A stretch of DNA of 64,000 nucleotides from DASXKD01 sp963734725 (GCA_963734725.1 CAVTIX010000010.1:62001-126000); one strand, 5' to 3'. Positions 1 to 7,924 are shown, numbered from the stretch's first letter. The notes: generated by a model from the letters alone, not told the origin. A program made the numbers and translations.

Positions 1-6
1 CTGGCG

Positions 7-873
7 ATGACGCTGCTCCTGGATGAGGTCACGATCGCCGCGGCCCGGCTGGCCGAGGCCGGGGTGGAGTCACCGCGCTCCGACGCGGAAGTGATCGCCG
101 CGCACGTGCACGGGGTGCGCCGCGGCGAGCTGCACCTGGTGCCAGACGCCGGTTTCGACCCGAGGTTCTGGGATGAGATAGCCCGCCGCGAGGCCCGGGA
201 GCCGCTCCAGCACATCACCGGCCTCACCCACTTCCGGTACACCGAGCTTGAGGTGGGGCCGGGGGTGTTCGTGCCCCGGCCCGAGACCGAGGTGATGACG
301 GGCTGGGCTATCGACAAGCTCACCGAGATGGATGTCGCCGACCCGGTGGTCGTCGACCTCGGCGCCGGTTCCGGGGCGATCGCCCTGGCGATCGCGCAGG
401 AGGTGCCGCGCGCCCAGGTGCACGCGGTGGAAGCCGACCCGCTCGCCCGAGGCTGGGCGAAACGCAATGTCGTCCGCTGCGCGGACTACGCGCCGCACAC
501 CGCAGGCCGGGTGATACTGCACGCCGCGGATTTCGCCAGCGCCCTGCCGGAACTGGATGGCACGGTGGACCTGGTCATCAGCAACCCCCCGTACATACCG
601 GTCGGCGCATCCGTCCCGCCCGAGGTCGCCGAGTACGACCCCGCTGGCGCGTTGTGGGGCGGCACGGACGGCCTGGATGCGATCCGGGTCATTGAAGCGA
701 CCGCGCGCCGGCTGCTGCGGCCCGGCGGCCTGGTGGCGGTGGAACACGGCGCGCCGCAGGGCCCGGCGGTCTACTGGACCTTCGCCGAGGAGCGGGGCTG
801 GATGGATACCCGCAACCACAAGGACCTGGCCCGCCGGGACCGGTTCGTGACCGCCCGCTGGCCCGGCCAGTAG
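7..873 (+). CDS. prmC: Peptide chain release factor N5-glutamine methyltransferase
   Basis: This enzyme methylates the glutamine of the GGQ motif in release factors RF1 and RF2, using S-adenosylmethionine, in the cytosol. The 288-residue length is normal for the family. An N-terminal helical substrate-binding part (about residues 1-90, ending in RPETE at 91-95) precedes a Rossmann methyltransferase domain. That domain has the SAM-binding DLGAGSGAIAL at about 117-127 and the catalytic NPPY at about 193-196, which binds the glutamine side chain. The ATG at 7 is the first start in the window; only six bases precede it, so a start further upstream cannot be excluded. It is followed by sua5, an association I know from other actinobacteria. 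The NPPY and flanking residues make the assignment firm. Confidence 0.95.
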   Translation: MTLLLDEVTIAAARLAEAGVESPRSDAEVIAAHVHGVRRGELHLVPDAGFDPRFWDEIARREAREPLQHITGLTHFRYTELEVGPGVFVPRPETEVMTGWAIDKLTEMDVADPVVVDLGAGSGAIALAIAQEVPRAQVHAVEADPLARGWAKRNVVRCADYAPHTAGRVILHAADFASALPELDGTVDLVISNPPYIPVGASVPPEVAEYDPAGALWGGTDGLDAIRVIEATARRLLRPGGLVAVEHGAPQGPAVYWTFAEERGWMDTRNHKDLARRDRFVTARWPGQ

Positions 874-939
874 TTCCGTCGGCTGAGGTTGGTCTGCCGG
901 CTGAGTTCTCCGCCGGTCCGGCCGGTGGCCGCTCGGCTT

Positions 940-994
940 CATGATCACGGACGATTCCGTCGCGCTTCTCGCGGGGTGATCGTCCGAGATCATG
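940..994. terminator. Long imperfect hairpin in the prmC-sua5 gap
   Basis: The 260-bp gap between prmC and sua5 contains a 16-bp inverted repeat (CATGATCACGGACGAT at 940-955 and its complement at 979-994) with one mismatch and a 23-base loop. The 3' arm can also pair differently: CCGAGATC (985-992) matches GATCTCGG (1020-1027), so two mutually exclusive stems are possible. No run of T follows. It may be a factor-independent terminator of prmC, an attenuator for sua5 or an intergenic palindromic repeat. Confidence 0.45.
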
Positions 995-1133
995 GTTGCC
1001 CGCCGCCGCGACGGTCCTGCGATCTCGGATATTACGATTTCGCAGCAACTCGCTGGACGTCGTCGGTGCGCGAAGGGTGGCGGCCGTGGGCTTGTGGGCG
1101 CAGGCACGGGCCGGGGGGTGGAAGGATTGGGAC

Positions 1134-1799
1134 ATGAGCGCTCGGTATGACTGCACGGACGCAGCGCAACGCGGGGCGGGGATCAGTGAGGCCGCGTCGG
1201 TGCTGCGCAAGGGGGAACTGGCCGTGCTGCCCACCGACACGGTGTACGGCGTGGCGGCCGACGCATTCTCGCCCGAGGCGGTCATCGCGCTCTTGGCGGC
1301 CAAGGGCCGGGGCAGGCAGATGCCGCCGCCCGTGCTTGTCGGCAGCAGGCGCGCCGCGATGGCCCTGATCGAGGACGTCAGCACTTCCGCCACCGACCTG
1401 GTCGATGAGTTCTGGCCTGGCGGCCTCACCCTGGTGTTCCATGCGGCCCGGAGCCTGGTGTGGGACCTCGGCGACACCAAGGGCACGGTCGCGGTCCGGA
1501 TGCCGATGCAGCCCGTCGCGCTGGAACTGCTCCGGGAGACCGGCCCGCTCGCGGTGAGCAGCGCCAACCTCACTGGCTCGCCGCCCGCCACGACCGCGGA
1601 TGAAGCGGAGGCGCAACTCGGCGCGTCGGTGAGCGTCTATCTAGATGACGGGCCCTGCACCGACCAGACGCCCTCCACGATCGTGGACCTGACCGGGGCG
1701 GTGCCCCGGCTGCTGCGCCGGGGGGTGATCCCGGTACGGCGCTTGCGTGAGGTGGTTGCCCTGATCGTCGACGACGAGTCGGAGGATGAAGACGCGTGA
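1134..1799 (+). CDS. sua5: L-threonylcarbamoyladenylate synthase, Sua5/YrdC family
   Basis: It makes threonylcarbamoyl-AMP from threonine, bicarbonate and ATP, the first step of the t6A modification of tRNAs reading ANN codons. The 221-residue product is a single YrdC domain. The substrate-binding PTDTVYGVAADA lies about 33 residues in, and SSANLTGSPP (about 142-151) is the usual nucleotide-site motif. The frame stays open upstream to 996. I chose the ATG at 1134 because a purine-rich GGAAGG sits a few bases upstream and the extra 46 residues do not resemble the family. The C-terminal acidic tail (DDESEDEDA) is a local peculiarity. The protein lacks the extra C-terminal domain of archaeal Sua5, so TsaC would also be a fair name. 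Confidence 0.9.
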   Translation: MSARYDCTDAAQRGAGISEAASVLRKGELAVLPTDTVYGVAADAFSPEAVIALLAAKGRGRQMPPPVLVGSRRAAMALIEDVSTSATDLVDEFWPGGLTLVFHAARSLVWDLGDTKGTVAVRMPMQPVALELLRETGPLAVSSANLTGSPPATTADEAEAQLGASVSVYLDDGPCTDQTPSTIVDLTGAVPRLLRRGVIPVRRLREVVALIVDDESEDEDA

Positions 1800-1876
1800 T
1801 CTCCGCTGACGATGTGCCGGGGCCGAGTGGCCTACAGTGGGCGTGATGCGCGCGTTCATCCGGCTGCGGGGCGCCT

Positions 1877-3985
1877 ATGAGTGAGTATGTGCTCACCTTG
1901 CTGGCGGCGGCTGCGGTGACCTACATTTTGACGCCGCTGGTCCGCAGGTTCGCGATCGCGGTGGGTGCCATGCACGCCGCCAGGGAGCGCGACGTCCACG
2001 AGCTGCCTACGCCGCTGCTCGGCGGGTTCGCCATCTACGGGGGGCTGGTCGCCGCCATGCTCCTGGCCAGCCGTCTGAACGGGCTGAGCAGCGTGTTCGC
2101 CGAAACGAACATGGAGAAGGGCCTGCTGCTGGCCGGTGGCTTGGTCGTCATCATGGGCTTCGTCGACGACCGGTGGGGGATGGGAGCGCTTAGCAAGCTC
2201 GCCGGGCAGGTCGCCGCCGGGGTAATCCTGGTGTGGAGCGGCGCCGAGATCACCTGGCTGCCGGCCCCGGGCGGGGTCACTTTCCTGCTCACCAACGACC
2301 AGCAGATCGCCGTGACCATCCTGGTCGTCGTCATCACCATGAACGCGGTCAACTTCATCGATGGCCTGGACGGCCTGGCCGCCGGGATCGTGGGCATCGG
2401 CGCGGTCGCGTTCTTCGCCTACTACTACACGCTCACCCACCGACTCGGGCTGGTGGAGCAGGCCGGGCCTGCGCTGGTCTCGATCCTGCTCGCCGGGGTG
2501 TGCATCGGGTTCCTGCCGCACAACTTCTATCCCGCGCGCATCTTTATGGGCGACACTGGATCGCTGCTCATCGGCCTGATGCTCGCCTATGCACCGATCT
2601 CCAGCCTCGCGCTGCTGGATCCCTACTCGCTCACCGACACGGCCGCCTACGCGGCCGGCACCGTGAACCGGTACGGCGCCTTCATCCCACTGCTCGTCCC
2701 TGCCGTGATCCTGCTCATCCCCTACGCCGACCTGCTAATGGCCGTGGTGCGCCGGACCCGGGCCGGCACGTCGGTGTTCGCCCCGGACAAGAAGCACCTG
2801 CAGCACCGCCTGCTGGCCATCGGCCACTCGCACCGGACCAGCGTCCTGATCATGTACTTGTGGACGGCTGTGTTCGCTGGCACGGTCATCTGGCTGTCGA
2901 TCGTCCGGACCCCGCTGATCGTCCTGGCCATCGTCACTGTCGCCGCGATCGTGGCCCTGCTGTTGGTGACGATGCCGCGGCTGCGGCCCTGGTCGCGGGT
3001 CACCGCGGCGGACCGCACAGCGCACGTGGCACGCCGGGCGGCGCCGGTCCCGGTCCCCGTGGAGGCTGCCGGGGAGCGGTCCACGGTGCCGGCCCCCCCG
3101 GAGCGGGCGGCCCGGCAGCCCGATGGCCGGATCGCGCTGGGTAGCAGCCGCGCTCCCAGCCGCGCTCCCAGCGGCGCTCGTGGCGGTGGCGCTCCCAGCG
3201 GTGGCGCTCCCAGCAGCGGTGCCGCGGGCAACGGCGCTACGGGCAACAGGACTGCGGCCAAGGGCGCCGGAGGCAACGGGGCGTCGCGCAGCGACCCGGC
3301 GGACCGGGACGGGACCGGCAGCGACGGGACCGGCAAAGGAGCAAAGCCCGGCAGTGCGGACCAGGTCACCGGGGCGCCCGGCGCCGGGGCGCCGGGTGGC
3401 GGCGCCGCATCGGGCCCGGGAATCCCGGCCGCCGCGATCTCCGGGGGCGTGCTGCCTGGGGACCCACCGGAGCAGCGCATCACCCGGGCGTCCACCCGTG
3501 ACGCGGCGCCCTGGGAGGCGCCCCGCCGCGGCCATCCACCCTGGGACACTCACCCCGGGTTCCCTGCTCAGGAACCTGCGCGAAGGGTCCTCCCCCCGGA
3601 GGCGGCGCGCAGGGTTCCCCCGGGAGAATCCGCCGGTGGCCGCCCGCCGCGCGATGCCGCCCGCGCCGTCCCGTCCTGGGACACCGTTCGTGGCGGCCCG
3701 CCGTGGGAGTCCATCCGCGGCGGCCCGCCCTGGGACACCGTCCGCAGCGGCCCGCCCTGGGAAGCCGCCCGCGGCGCCCCGCCGTGGGACACCGTCCGCG
3801 CCGATTCGCCCTGGGACACCGTTCGTGGCGGCCCGCCGTGGGAGTCCATTCGCGGCGGCCCGTCCTGGGAGAGCGTGCGCGGCGATCCACCCTGGGGCAC
3901 GGTCCGTAACGACAAGCCGCCCGCCGGACCTGGCAGCGATCGCGGCGCTCCGCCCTGGCTGTCCGAGCCTCCGCCGCTGCCCTGA
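1877..3985 (+). CDS. wecA: WecA/MraY-family undecaprenyl-phosphate sugar-1-phosphate transferase with long repeat tail
   Basis: This polytopic membrane enzyme transfers a HexNAc-1-phosphate from a UDP-sugar to undecaprenyl phosphate, starting a cell-envelope glycopolymer. Residues 1 to about 370 hold roughly ten membrane segments and the family motifs: VDDRW at 96-100, NFIDGLDGLAAG at 159-170, FMGDTGS at 223-229 and the cytoplasmic KKHLQHRLL at about 305-313. These match WecA/Rfe better than MraY. From about residue 380 the protein becomes a disordered Pro/Gly/Ala/Arg-rich tail of over 300 residues, ending in about a dozen decapeptides with the core PPW(D/E)(T/S)(V/I)R. Family members normally end near 360-450 residues, so the tail is exceptional. 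A TACAGT hexamer at 1833-1838 could be a -10 box. In other actinomycetes a gene of this type also sits just before the ATP synthase operon. Confidence 0.88.
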   Translation: MSEYVLTLLAAAAVTYILTPLVRRFAIAVGAMHAARERDVHELPTPLLGGFAIYGGLVAAMLLASRLNGLSSVFAETNMEKGLLLAGGLVVIMGFVDDRWGMGALSKLAGQVAAGVILVWSGAEITWLPAPGGVTFLLTNDQQIAVTILVVVITMNAVNFIDGLDGLAAGIVGIGAVAFFAYYYTLTHRLGLVEQAGPALVSILLAGVCIGFLPHNFYPARIFMGDTGSLLIGLMLAYAPISSLALLDPYSLTDTAAYAAGTVNRYGAFIPLLVPAVILLIPYADLLMAVVRRTRAGTSVFAPDKKHLQHRLLAIGHSHRTSVLIMYLWTAVFAGTVIWLSIVRTPLIVLAIVTVAAIVALLLVTMPRLRPWSRVTAADRTAHVARRAAPVPVPVEAAGERSTVPAPPERAARQPDGRIALGSSRAPSRAPSGARGGGAPSGGAPSSGAAGNGATGNRTAAKGAGGNGASRSDPADRDGTGSDGTGKGAKPGSADQVTGAPGAGAPGGGAASGPGIPAAAISGGVLPGDPPEQRITRASTRDAAPWEAPRRGHPPWDTHPGFPAQEPARRVLPPEAARRVPPGESAGGRPPRDAARAVPSWDTVRGGPPWESIRGGPPWDTVRSGPPWEAARGAPPWDTVRADSPWDTVRGGPPWESIRGGPSWESVRGDPPWGTVRNDKPPAGPGSDRGAPPWLSEPPPLP
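3672..3905 (+). repeat. 30-bp in-frame tandem repeats coding the WecA tail
   Basis: A unit of about 30 bp (core GGCGGCCCGCCCTGGGA) is repeated about eight times with scattered substitutions. It encodes decapeptides RGGPPWDTVR, RGGPPWESIR and variants. Two blocks are nearly identical at the DNA level (around 3680-3740 and 3820-3860), which points to recent slippage or unequal exchange within the array. The period keeps the reading frame, so copy number could vary without breaking the gene. Confidence 0.85.
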
Positions 3986-4156
3986 GGGGACCTCATCCAG
4001 GTCACCGCTCGCCAACGGACCCGATCGTCAGCGGTCACGACATGCCTGGCCAGAACGGCGCGGCAGCAAGCGGCGCCAGTGACTCGTCGCGCATATCGAT
4101 CACTGATTGCCATGGATGTCACTATGGGTGACCCGGTAAAGCCTGCGTCAAGGAGC

Positions 4157-4174
4157 TTGTGATATCTTTCACGA
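4157..4174. promoter_or_regulatory. Rex-like operator upstream of the ATP synthase operon
   Basis: The gap of 357 bases between wecA and atpI contains TTGTGATATCTTTCACGA. It agrees with the Rex consensus as I recall it (TTGTGAANNNNTTCACAA) at 12 of 14 fixed positions. Rex is the NAD(H)-responsive repressor of respiratory genes in Streptomyces, so an operator here fits an energy operon. A second, weaker relative (GCTCGTGATA, 4200-4209) repeats the left half-site GCTTGTGATA (4155-4164) 45 bp downstream. I see no convincing -35/-10 pair. Nothing else in 3986-4342 looks coding. Confidence 0.5.
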
Positions 4175-4342
4175 GCACCCAGGCAAGGGCTAGCGAGGGG
4201 CTCGTGATACGTTTTCGCTCACCCGGCGGCGCGTCCGCACGGCATGTGCGGCGCGGCAGCCCCTGTGGCCCGCGCCAAGGCAGCAACGGCCACGTTCGCC
4301 CGCTGGTTGTCCGCCCGCAGTCGACCCCTCGGAGTTCGGCAG

Positions 4343-4745
4343 ATGGAAAATTACGCCGTGATCCTCCGGCGTTCTGCCGTGGTGACTGCTGTCGCGGCGC
4401 TGGTCATGGTCGTGCTGAGCGCCATTGCCGACGGCGTCAACGGCCTGGAGGGCGCGCATGCTCGGGGTCGGGCTTGTCATCGTCTTCTTCGGTATCAGCG
4501 CCGCCGCGATGAGCTGGGCCTCCCGGAAAAGCCCGCAGGTCATGATGGTGACCGCGATGTCCACTTACCTGATCAAGATCCTCGTGCTGCTCTTCTTTGT
4601 CGTCAGGTACAGCGGTACCACGGCATTCAACGGCAAGGCCTTTGGCTTCACGGTGGTCGTTTGCGTCATCGTGTACACGACGGCACAGGCCCTGGTCTCG
4701 GCCCGGCTCAAGGTCCCGTACGTCGAACCGGACGGGAAACGGTGA
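4343..4745 (+). pseudogene. atpI: ATP synthase protein I (AtpI), interrupted by a frame change
   Basis: AtpI is a small membrane protein that helps assemble the c-ring. Its sequence is spread over two frames. An N-terminal part starting at ATG 4343 (MENYAVILRRSAV then a hydrophobic stretch) runs in one frame to about 4456. The remainder (MLGVGLVIVFFGIS, with the family-like SPQVMMVTAMSTYLIKILVLL, GTTAFNGKAFG and the terminal PYVEP) runs in the next frame from about 4455 to 4745. The switch lies within GGCGCGCATG (4451-4460). Either one base is extra or two are missing. Possible readings are a true inactivating indel, an assembly error in a GC-rich run, or separate translation of the second half from ATG 4458. 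AtpI is usually dispensable, so loss would be tolerated. Confidence 0.75.
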
Positions 4746-4851
4746 CCGGTGGTGGCGACCAAACGTCCGGACGGCGTAGCGCGGCCCGCGGGCAAGCCTG
4801 CCCGCAACGTGGCGGCTCGCCGCGGGCCGGTGCAGGGCCCGCGTGCCCGTC

Positions 4852-5061
4852 ATGAGCGGCAAGCGCCCGCCGCAGGGCGATGGCGGACAGAACGTCGGAA
4901 TGACCGTGTTCAGCTACCTGCTCGCGGGCATGCTTTTCTACGGAGGGCTCGGCTGGCTGATCGCACACTGGACTGGGCTCTCGCTGCTTTTCCCGCTAGG
5001 CATGCTGTTCGGCCTGGCCCTGACCATCTGGCTGGTGATCTACCGGTACGGCCGGTCCTGA
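4852..5061 (+). CDS. AtpZ-like small membrane protein of the ATP synthase operon
   Basis: The 69-residue product has a short hydrophilic N-terminus and two hydrophobic segments (FSYLLAGMLFYGGLGWLIAHW and LLFPLGMLFGLALTIWLVIYRYG, quoted as two stretches), the AtpZ/AtpI-like pattern often seen ahead of atpB. AtpZ is linked to Mg2+ or Ca2+ handling and to assembly of the Fo part, but its role in actinobacteria is not settled. ATG 4852 was preferred to the in-frame GTG at 4843. The ribosome-binding site is weak (AGGG about 18 bases upstream). The 106 bases between atpI and this gene hold no recognisable gene. Confidence 0.7.
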   Translation: MSGKRPPQGDGGQNVGMTVFSYLLAGMLFYGGLGWLIAHWTGLSLLFPLGMLFGLALTIWLVIYRYGRS

Positions 5062-5156
5062 TCCGCGCTGCCTCGGGCCGCGACCCGCGCATGCGGCGGC
5101 CGGCCCCGGGGCAGTGCAGGCCTACCAGGCCACGCGCACGCTTAAGGAGTTAGAGG

Positions 5157-5969
5157 GTGACTTTCATGTCCCGGGCGCCGGTGGCAGAGGGATGCCACCT
5201 CGGCTCCGGCTGCGGGTACCCCGCCCCCGGGTACCCGGCTAGCTTCCGGTTCGACACACCGCTGTTCAGCATCGGCTCGTTCCACCTCTACATGCCGGAG
5301 TTTCAGGCCATCCTCTGCGCTGGGCTGGTGATCTGGTTCTTCTGGGCCGCGTTCGCCAAGCCCAAGCTGGTGCCCAGGGGCGTACAAAATCTCGGCGAGC
5401 TGGGCATGGTGTTCGTCCGGGACCAAATCCTGCGGGCGATGATGGGCAAGCGGGGCGACGGCTACCTGCCCTTCCTGATGGGGCTGTTCTTCTTCATCTG
5501 GTTTATGAACCTGATGGAGGTCATCCCGACACTCCAGTTCCCGGCGATGGCGCACATCGCCTTCCCCATCTCGCTGATGCTCATGGTCTACATCACCTAC
5601 AACTACGTGAGCATCAAGAGGCTGGGCCTCGGCGGCTATTTCAAGAGCATGATCCCGTCCGGCGTGCCTCCGTTCATCCTGCCCCTTCTGGCGCCAGTGG
5701 AGATCCTGCAGTACATCATCGTCCGGCCGTTCACGCTGGCGATCCGGCTCTTCGGCAATATGTTCGCCGGGCACATCCTGGTGGCAGTGTTCACGATCGC
5801 GACCTGGTACTTGGTCAGCGCCAGCATTGGGCTGGTGTTCGCCGCGGCGTCGTTCGTGATGACCGTAGTGCTCACCGCGTTCGAGCTGCTGATCCAGGCG
5901 CTGCAGGCGTACATCTTCACGATCCTGACCGCCCAGTACATCGGGGGCGCCTACGAGGCGGCGCACTGA
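5157..5969 (+). CDS. atpB: F1Fo ATP synthase subunit a
   Basis: Subunit a is the membrane stator that forms the two proton half-channels against the c-ring. The 270-residue product has five to six membrane helices. The essential arginine is present in FTLAIRLFGN (Arg at about 197), and the last helices carry the conserved AFELLIQALQAYIFTIL pattern. The start is GTG 5157, placed 7 bases after a good AAGGAG (5144-5149); the in-frame ATG at 5166 lies too far from it. The N-terminus contains a local Cys/Gly/Pro-rich segment (about residues 12-25) that looks lineage-specific. It is third in the atp operon, 95 bases after the AtpZ-like gene. Confidence 0.96.
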   Translation: MTFMSRAPVAEGCHLGSGCGYPAPGYPASFRFDTPLFSIGSFHLYMPEFQAILCAGLVIWFFWAAFAKPKLVPRGVQNLGELGMVFVRDQILRAMMGKRGDGYLPFLMGLFFFIWFMNLMEVIPTLQFPAMAHIAFPISLMLMVYITYNYVSIKRLGLGGYFKSMIPSGVPPFILPLLAPVEILQYIIVRPFTLAIRLFGNMFAGHILVAVFTIATWYLVSASIGLVFAAASFVMTVVLTAFELLIQALQAYIFTILTAQYIGGAYEAAH

Positions 5970-6080
5970 CATGACCAGCGACCGGTACCGCGGCGAGCCG
6001 CCGGAGCGGAACGCCACAACGGTCGCCCCTGCCGATCGCCGGGGAGAAAACCGCCGGCCCAATCGAAAAGGAAAGCAAGG

Positions 6081-6341
6081 ATGCTTCACCTAGCGCACTT
6101 CCTGGCAGCCACCGCCGCCACCCGCAGCATCATCAGCATCAACATTGGTGCGGTGGCGTACGGCCTCGCGGCCATCGGCCCCGGCGTCGGCATCGGCCTG
6201 ATCTTCGGCCACGGTGTGGAGGCCATGGCCAGGCAGCCGGAAGCCGCCGGATTGATCCGGTCCAACATGTACATCGGGTTCGCGCTGACCGAGGCGCTCG
6301 CGCTGATCGGTTTCGTGGTGCCTTTCGTCTTCCACTACTGA
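6081..6341 (+). CDS. atpE: F1Fo ATP synthase subunit c
   Basis: Subunit c oligomerises into the rotating proton-carrying ring. The 86-residue protein is a hairpin of two membrane helices: a glycine-rich first helix (GAVAYGLAAIGPGVGIG), the polar loop ARQPE (50-54) that contacts gamma and epsilon, and a second helix with the proton-binding Glu at 71 (FALTEALALIG). The residues beside Glu71 (A-L-T-E-A) fit a proton rather than sodium ring. AAGGAAAGCAAGG lies just upstream of ATG 6081. The 111 bases after atpB hold a short unassigned spacer. Confidence 0.96.
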   Translation: MLHLAHFLAATAATRSIISINIGAVAYGLAAIGPGVGIGLIFGHGVEAMARQPEAAGLIRSNMYIGFALTEALALIGFVVPFVFHY

Positions 6342-6388
6342 TCTCACGCGGATCATGAGATACAAGTAAGGCAGAAAGGCTGACGATC

Positions 6389-6925
6389 ATGTACCTTGCC
6401 GCATCGTCCCTCGGGCCGCTATCTCCGGACCTCTCCGAACTGATCATCGGCACGATCTCGTTCCTCATCGTGTTCGCGGTCCTGTGGCGGGTGCTGGTGC
6501 CACGGATACAGCAGACCCTGACGGAACGGACCGACGCGATCGAAGGCGGCCTCAAGCGGGCCGAGGATGCCCAGGCCGAGGCGAAGCAGACCCTGGAGCA
6601 ATACCAGGCGCAACTCGCCGACGCGAGGCACGAAGCGTCCCGGCTGCGCCAGGACGCGCAGGAAGAGGGCGCGCGGATCGTCGCAGAACTGCGCGCGCAG
6701 GGAGAGGCAGAGCGGCAGCGCCTGGTGGCCGCGGCGCACGACCAGATCGAGGCCGACCGCGCCCAGGCGATCCAGGCGCTGCGGACCGAGATGGGGTCGC
6801 TCGCGGTCGAACTGGCCAGCCGGGTGGTGGGGGAGGCCCTGGACGAGGACGCACGCCAGCGCCGTGTCGTGGATCGCTTCCTCGAAGAATTGGGAACCGA
6901 GCAGGTGCCGGAGTCAACATCATGA
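6389..6925 (+). CDS. atpF: F1Fo ATP synthase subunit b
   Basis: Subunit b forms the peripheral stalk that ties F1 to Fo. The 178-residue protein begins with one membrane helix (about residues 12-33, LSELIIGTISFLIVFAVLW) followed by a long charged alpha-helical coiled coil rich in Ala, Glu, Gln and Arg to the end. Length and layout are normal for actinobacterial b. The start is ATG 6389, after AGAAAGG. The gene is followed not by a tight junction to atpH but by a 141-base gap occupied by an interspersed repeat. Confidence 0.94.
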   Translation: MYLAASSLGPLSPDLSELIIGTISFLIVFAVLWRVLVPRIQQTLTERTDAIEGGLKRAEDAQAEAKQTLEQYQAQLADARHEASRLRQDAQEEGARIVAELRAQGEAERQRLVAAAHDQIEADRAQAIQALRTEMGSLAVELASRVVGEALDEDARQRRVVDRFLEELGTEQVPESTS

Positions 6926-6945
6926 GGCATCCTGTGTGGGTTACC

Positions 6946-7066
6946 GGCAGCGTCACGCCGCAGGCGCCGGGCCGAACGCCGCATAAGGCGCCCCAGGCGC
7001 CGTTGCGGTGTCCCGGCGCCGAGGACCCAGCCTCCCGAAGCCAGCGAAGCGCCCGCGAGGGAAGCA
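6946..7066 (+). repeat. Interspersed RBS-bearing repeat, copy A (atpF-atpH gap)
   Basis: This 121-bp element is nearly identical to the reversed copy at 36346-36465 (about nine differences by eye) and related to those at 12011-12173 and 47731-47965. It contains a perfect GGCGCC-CCA-GGCGCC stem-loop, then GTGTCC and GGAC half-stems, then CCTCCCGAAGCCAGCGAAGCG. It ends in GCGAGGGAAGCA directly before the GTG start of atpH. The terminal GAGGGAAG is the only plausible Shine-Dalgarno for atpH, so the repeat supplies its translation signal. Confidence 0.85.
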
Positions 7067-7903
7067 GTGAAGAACCGACAGGCGGCAGCCATGCGCGGCG
7101 CTAGCCGGGTCGCCTTCGCGGAAGCGCGCGACCGGCTGACCGCGGCGGTGTCCGACCCGGAGGTGGCCGCCACCGTCGGGGATGAGCTGTTCGCGGTCGT
7201 CACCCTGCTGGATCGCGAGCCGGCCGTGCGCCGCGCGCTCGCGGATTCGACCGCCGCGCAGTCGGCCCGCACCGGCTTGGCGCGCGACCTGTTCGGCCAG
7301 CGGGTCAGCCCGGCCACCCTGGACGTGCTCACCGGGCTGGCCAGCGCGCACTGGTCGGTGCCCAGGGATATTGCTGACGCCGCCGAGGAGCTTGCGGTTC
7401 TCGCCACGGCGGCGTCTGCCGCCGACCCTGGTCAGCTTGACGACGTCGAGGATGAACTGTTCCGGTTCGGCCGGATCGCCAGCGGCGAGCCCGAGCTGAT
7501 CGCCGCCCTGTCCAGCCCTCGGTACCCCGACGAGCAAAAGCGCGAGCTGCTGAATACCCTGCTCGCGGGCAAGGTGGCAGCGCCCGCCCTGCGGCTGATC
7601 ACCCAGGCGGTGGTCAACCCGCGGGGACGTAACCTGGAAGCAAACCTGGCGGACTACGCACGGCTCGTCGCCGAGTGGCGGCAGCGCCTGATCGCAGTCG
7701 TGCGGGTCGCCACCATGCTAAGTGACCGCCAGCGCGAACGGCTGACAGCGGCGCTGTCCGCCATCTACGGCCGCGGCATTCAGCTGAATGTCGTCATCGA
7801 TCCCCAGGTCGTGGGTGGTGTGTCCATTCAGATCGGGGATGACCTCATTGACGGGACGCTGAGCAGCCGCCTCGCGGCGCTCCGGCGGCACTGGGCAGCG
7901 TAA
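7067..7903 (+). CDS. atpH: F1Fo ATP synthase subunit delta
   Basis: Delta (the OSCP homologue) links the b stalk to the crown of the alpha3beta3 head. The 278-residue length matches the long actinobacterial form rather than the ~180-residue E. coli form. The conserved C-terminal end is recognisable (VVRVATMLSDRQRERL, then VVIDPQVVGGVSIQIGDDLIDGT read as two stretches). GTG 7067 is chosen because GAGGGAAG from the preceding repeat lies four bases upstream. The in-frame ATG at 7091 (MRGASRVAF) also resembles family N-termini but has no good ribosome-binding site. If 7091 were used, the repeat would still supply the 5' untranslated sequence. Confidence 0.93.
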   Translation: MKNRQAAAMRGASRVAFAEARDRLTAAVSDPEVAATVGDELFAVVTLLDREPAVRRALADSTAAQSARTGLARDLFGQRVSPATLDVLTGLASAHWSVPRDIADAAEELAVLATAASAADPGQLDDVEDELFRFGRIASGEPELIAALSSPRYPDEQKRELLNTLLAGKVAAPALRLITQAVVNPRGRNLEANLADYARLVAEWRQRLIAVVRVATMLSDRQRERLTAALSAIYGRGIQLNVVIDPQVVGGVSIQIGDDLIDGTLSSRLAALRRHWAA

Positions 7904-7924
7904 GCAGAAAGAGGACCTAGGAAC

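Noticed and set aside
4200..4225. Second complete Rex operator
   Set aside because: Only the left half matches; the right half (TTTTCGCTCA) does not fit TTCACAA.
4451..4460. Programmed frameshifting in atpI
   Set aside because: No slippery heptamer or downstream structure that fits known programmed sites; a plain indel is simpler.
4749..4851. A basic ORF beginning GTG 4749 as N-terminus of the AtpZ-like protein
   Set aside because: It is in a different frame from the membrane segments and has no recognisable pattern.
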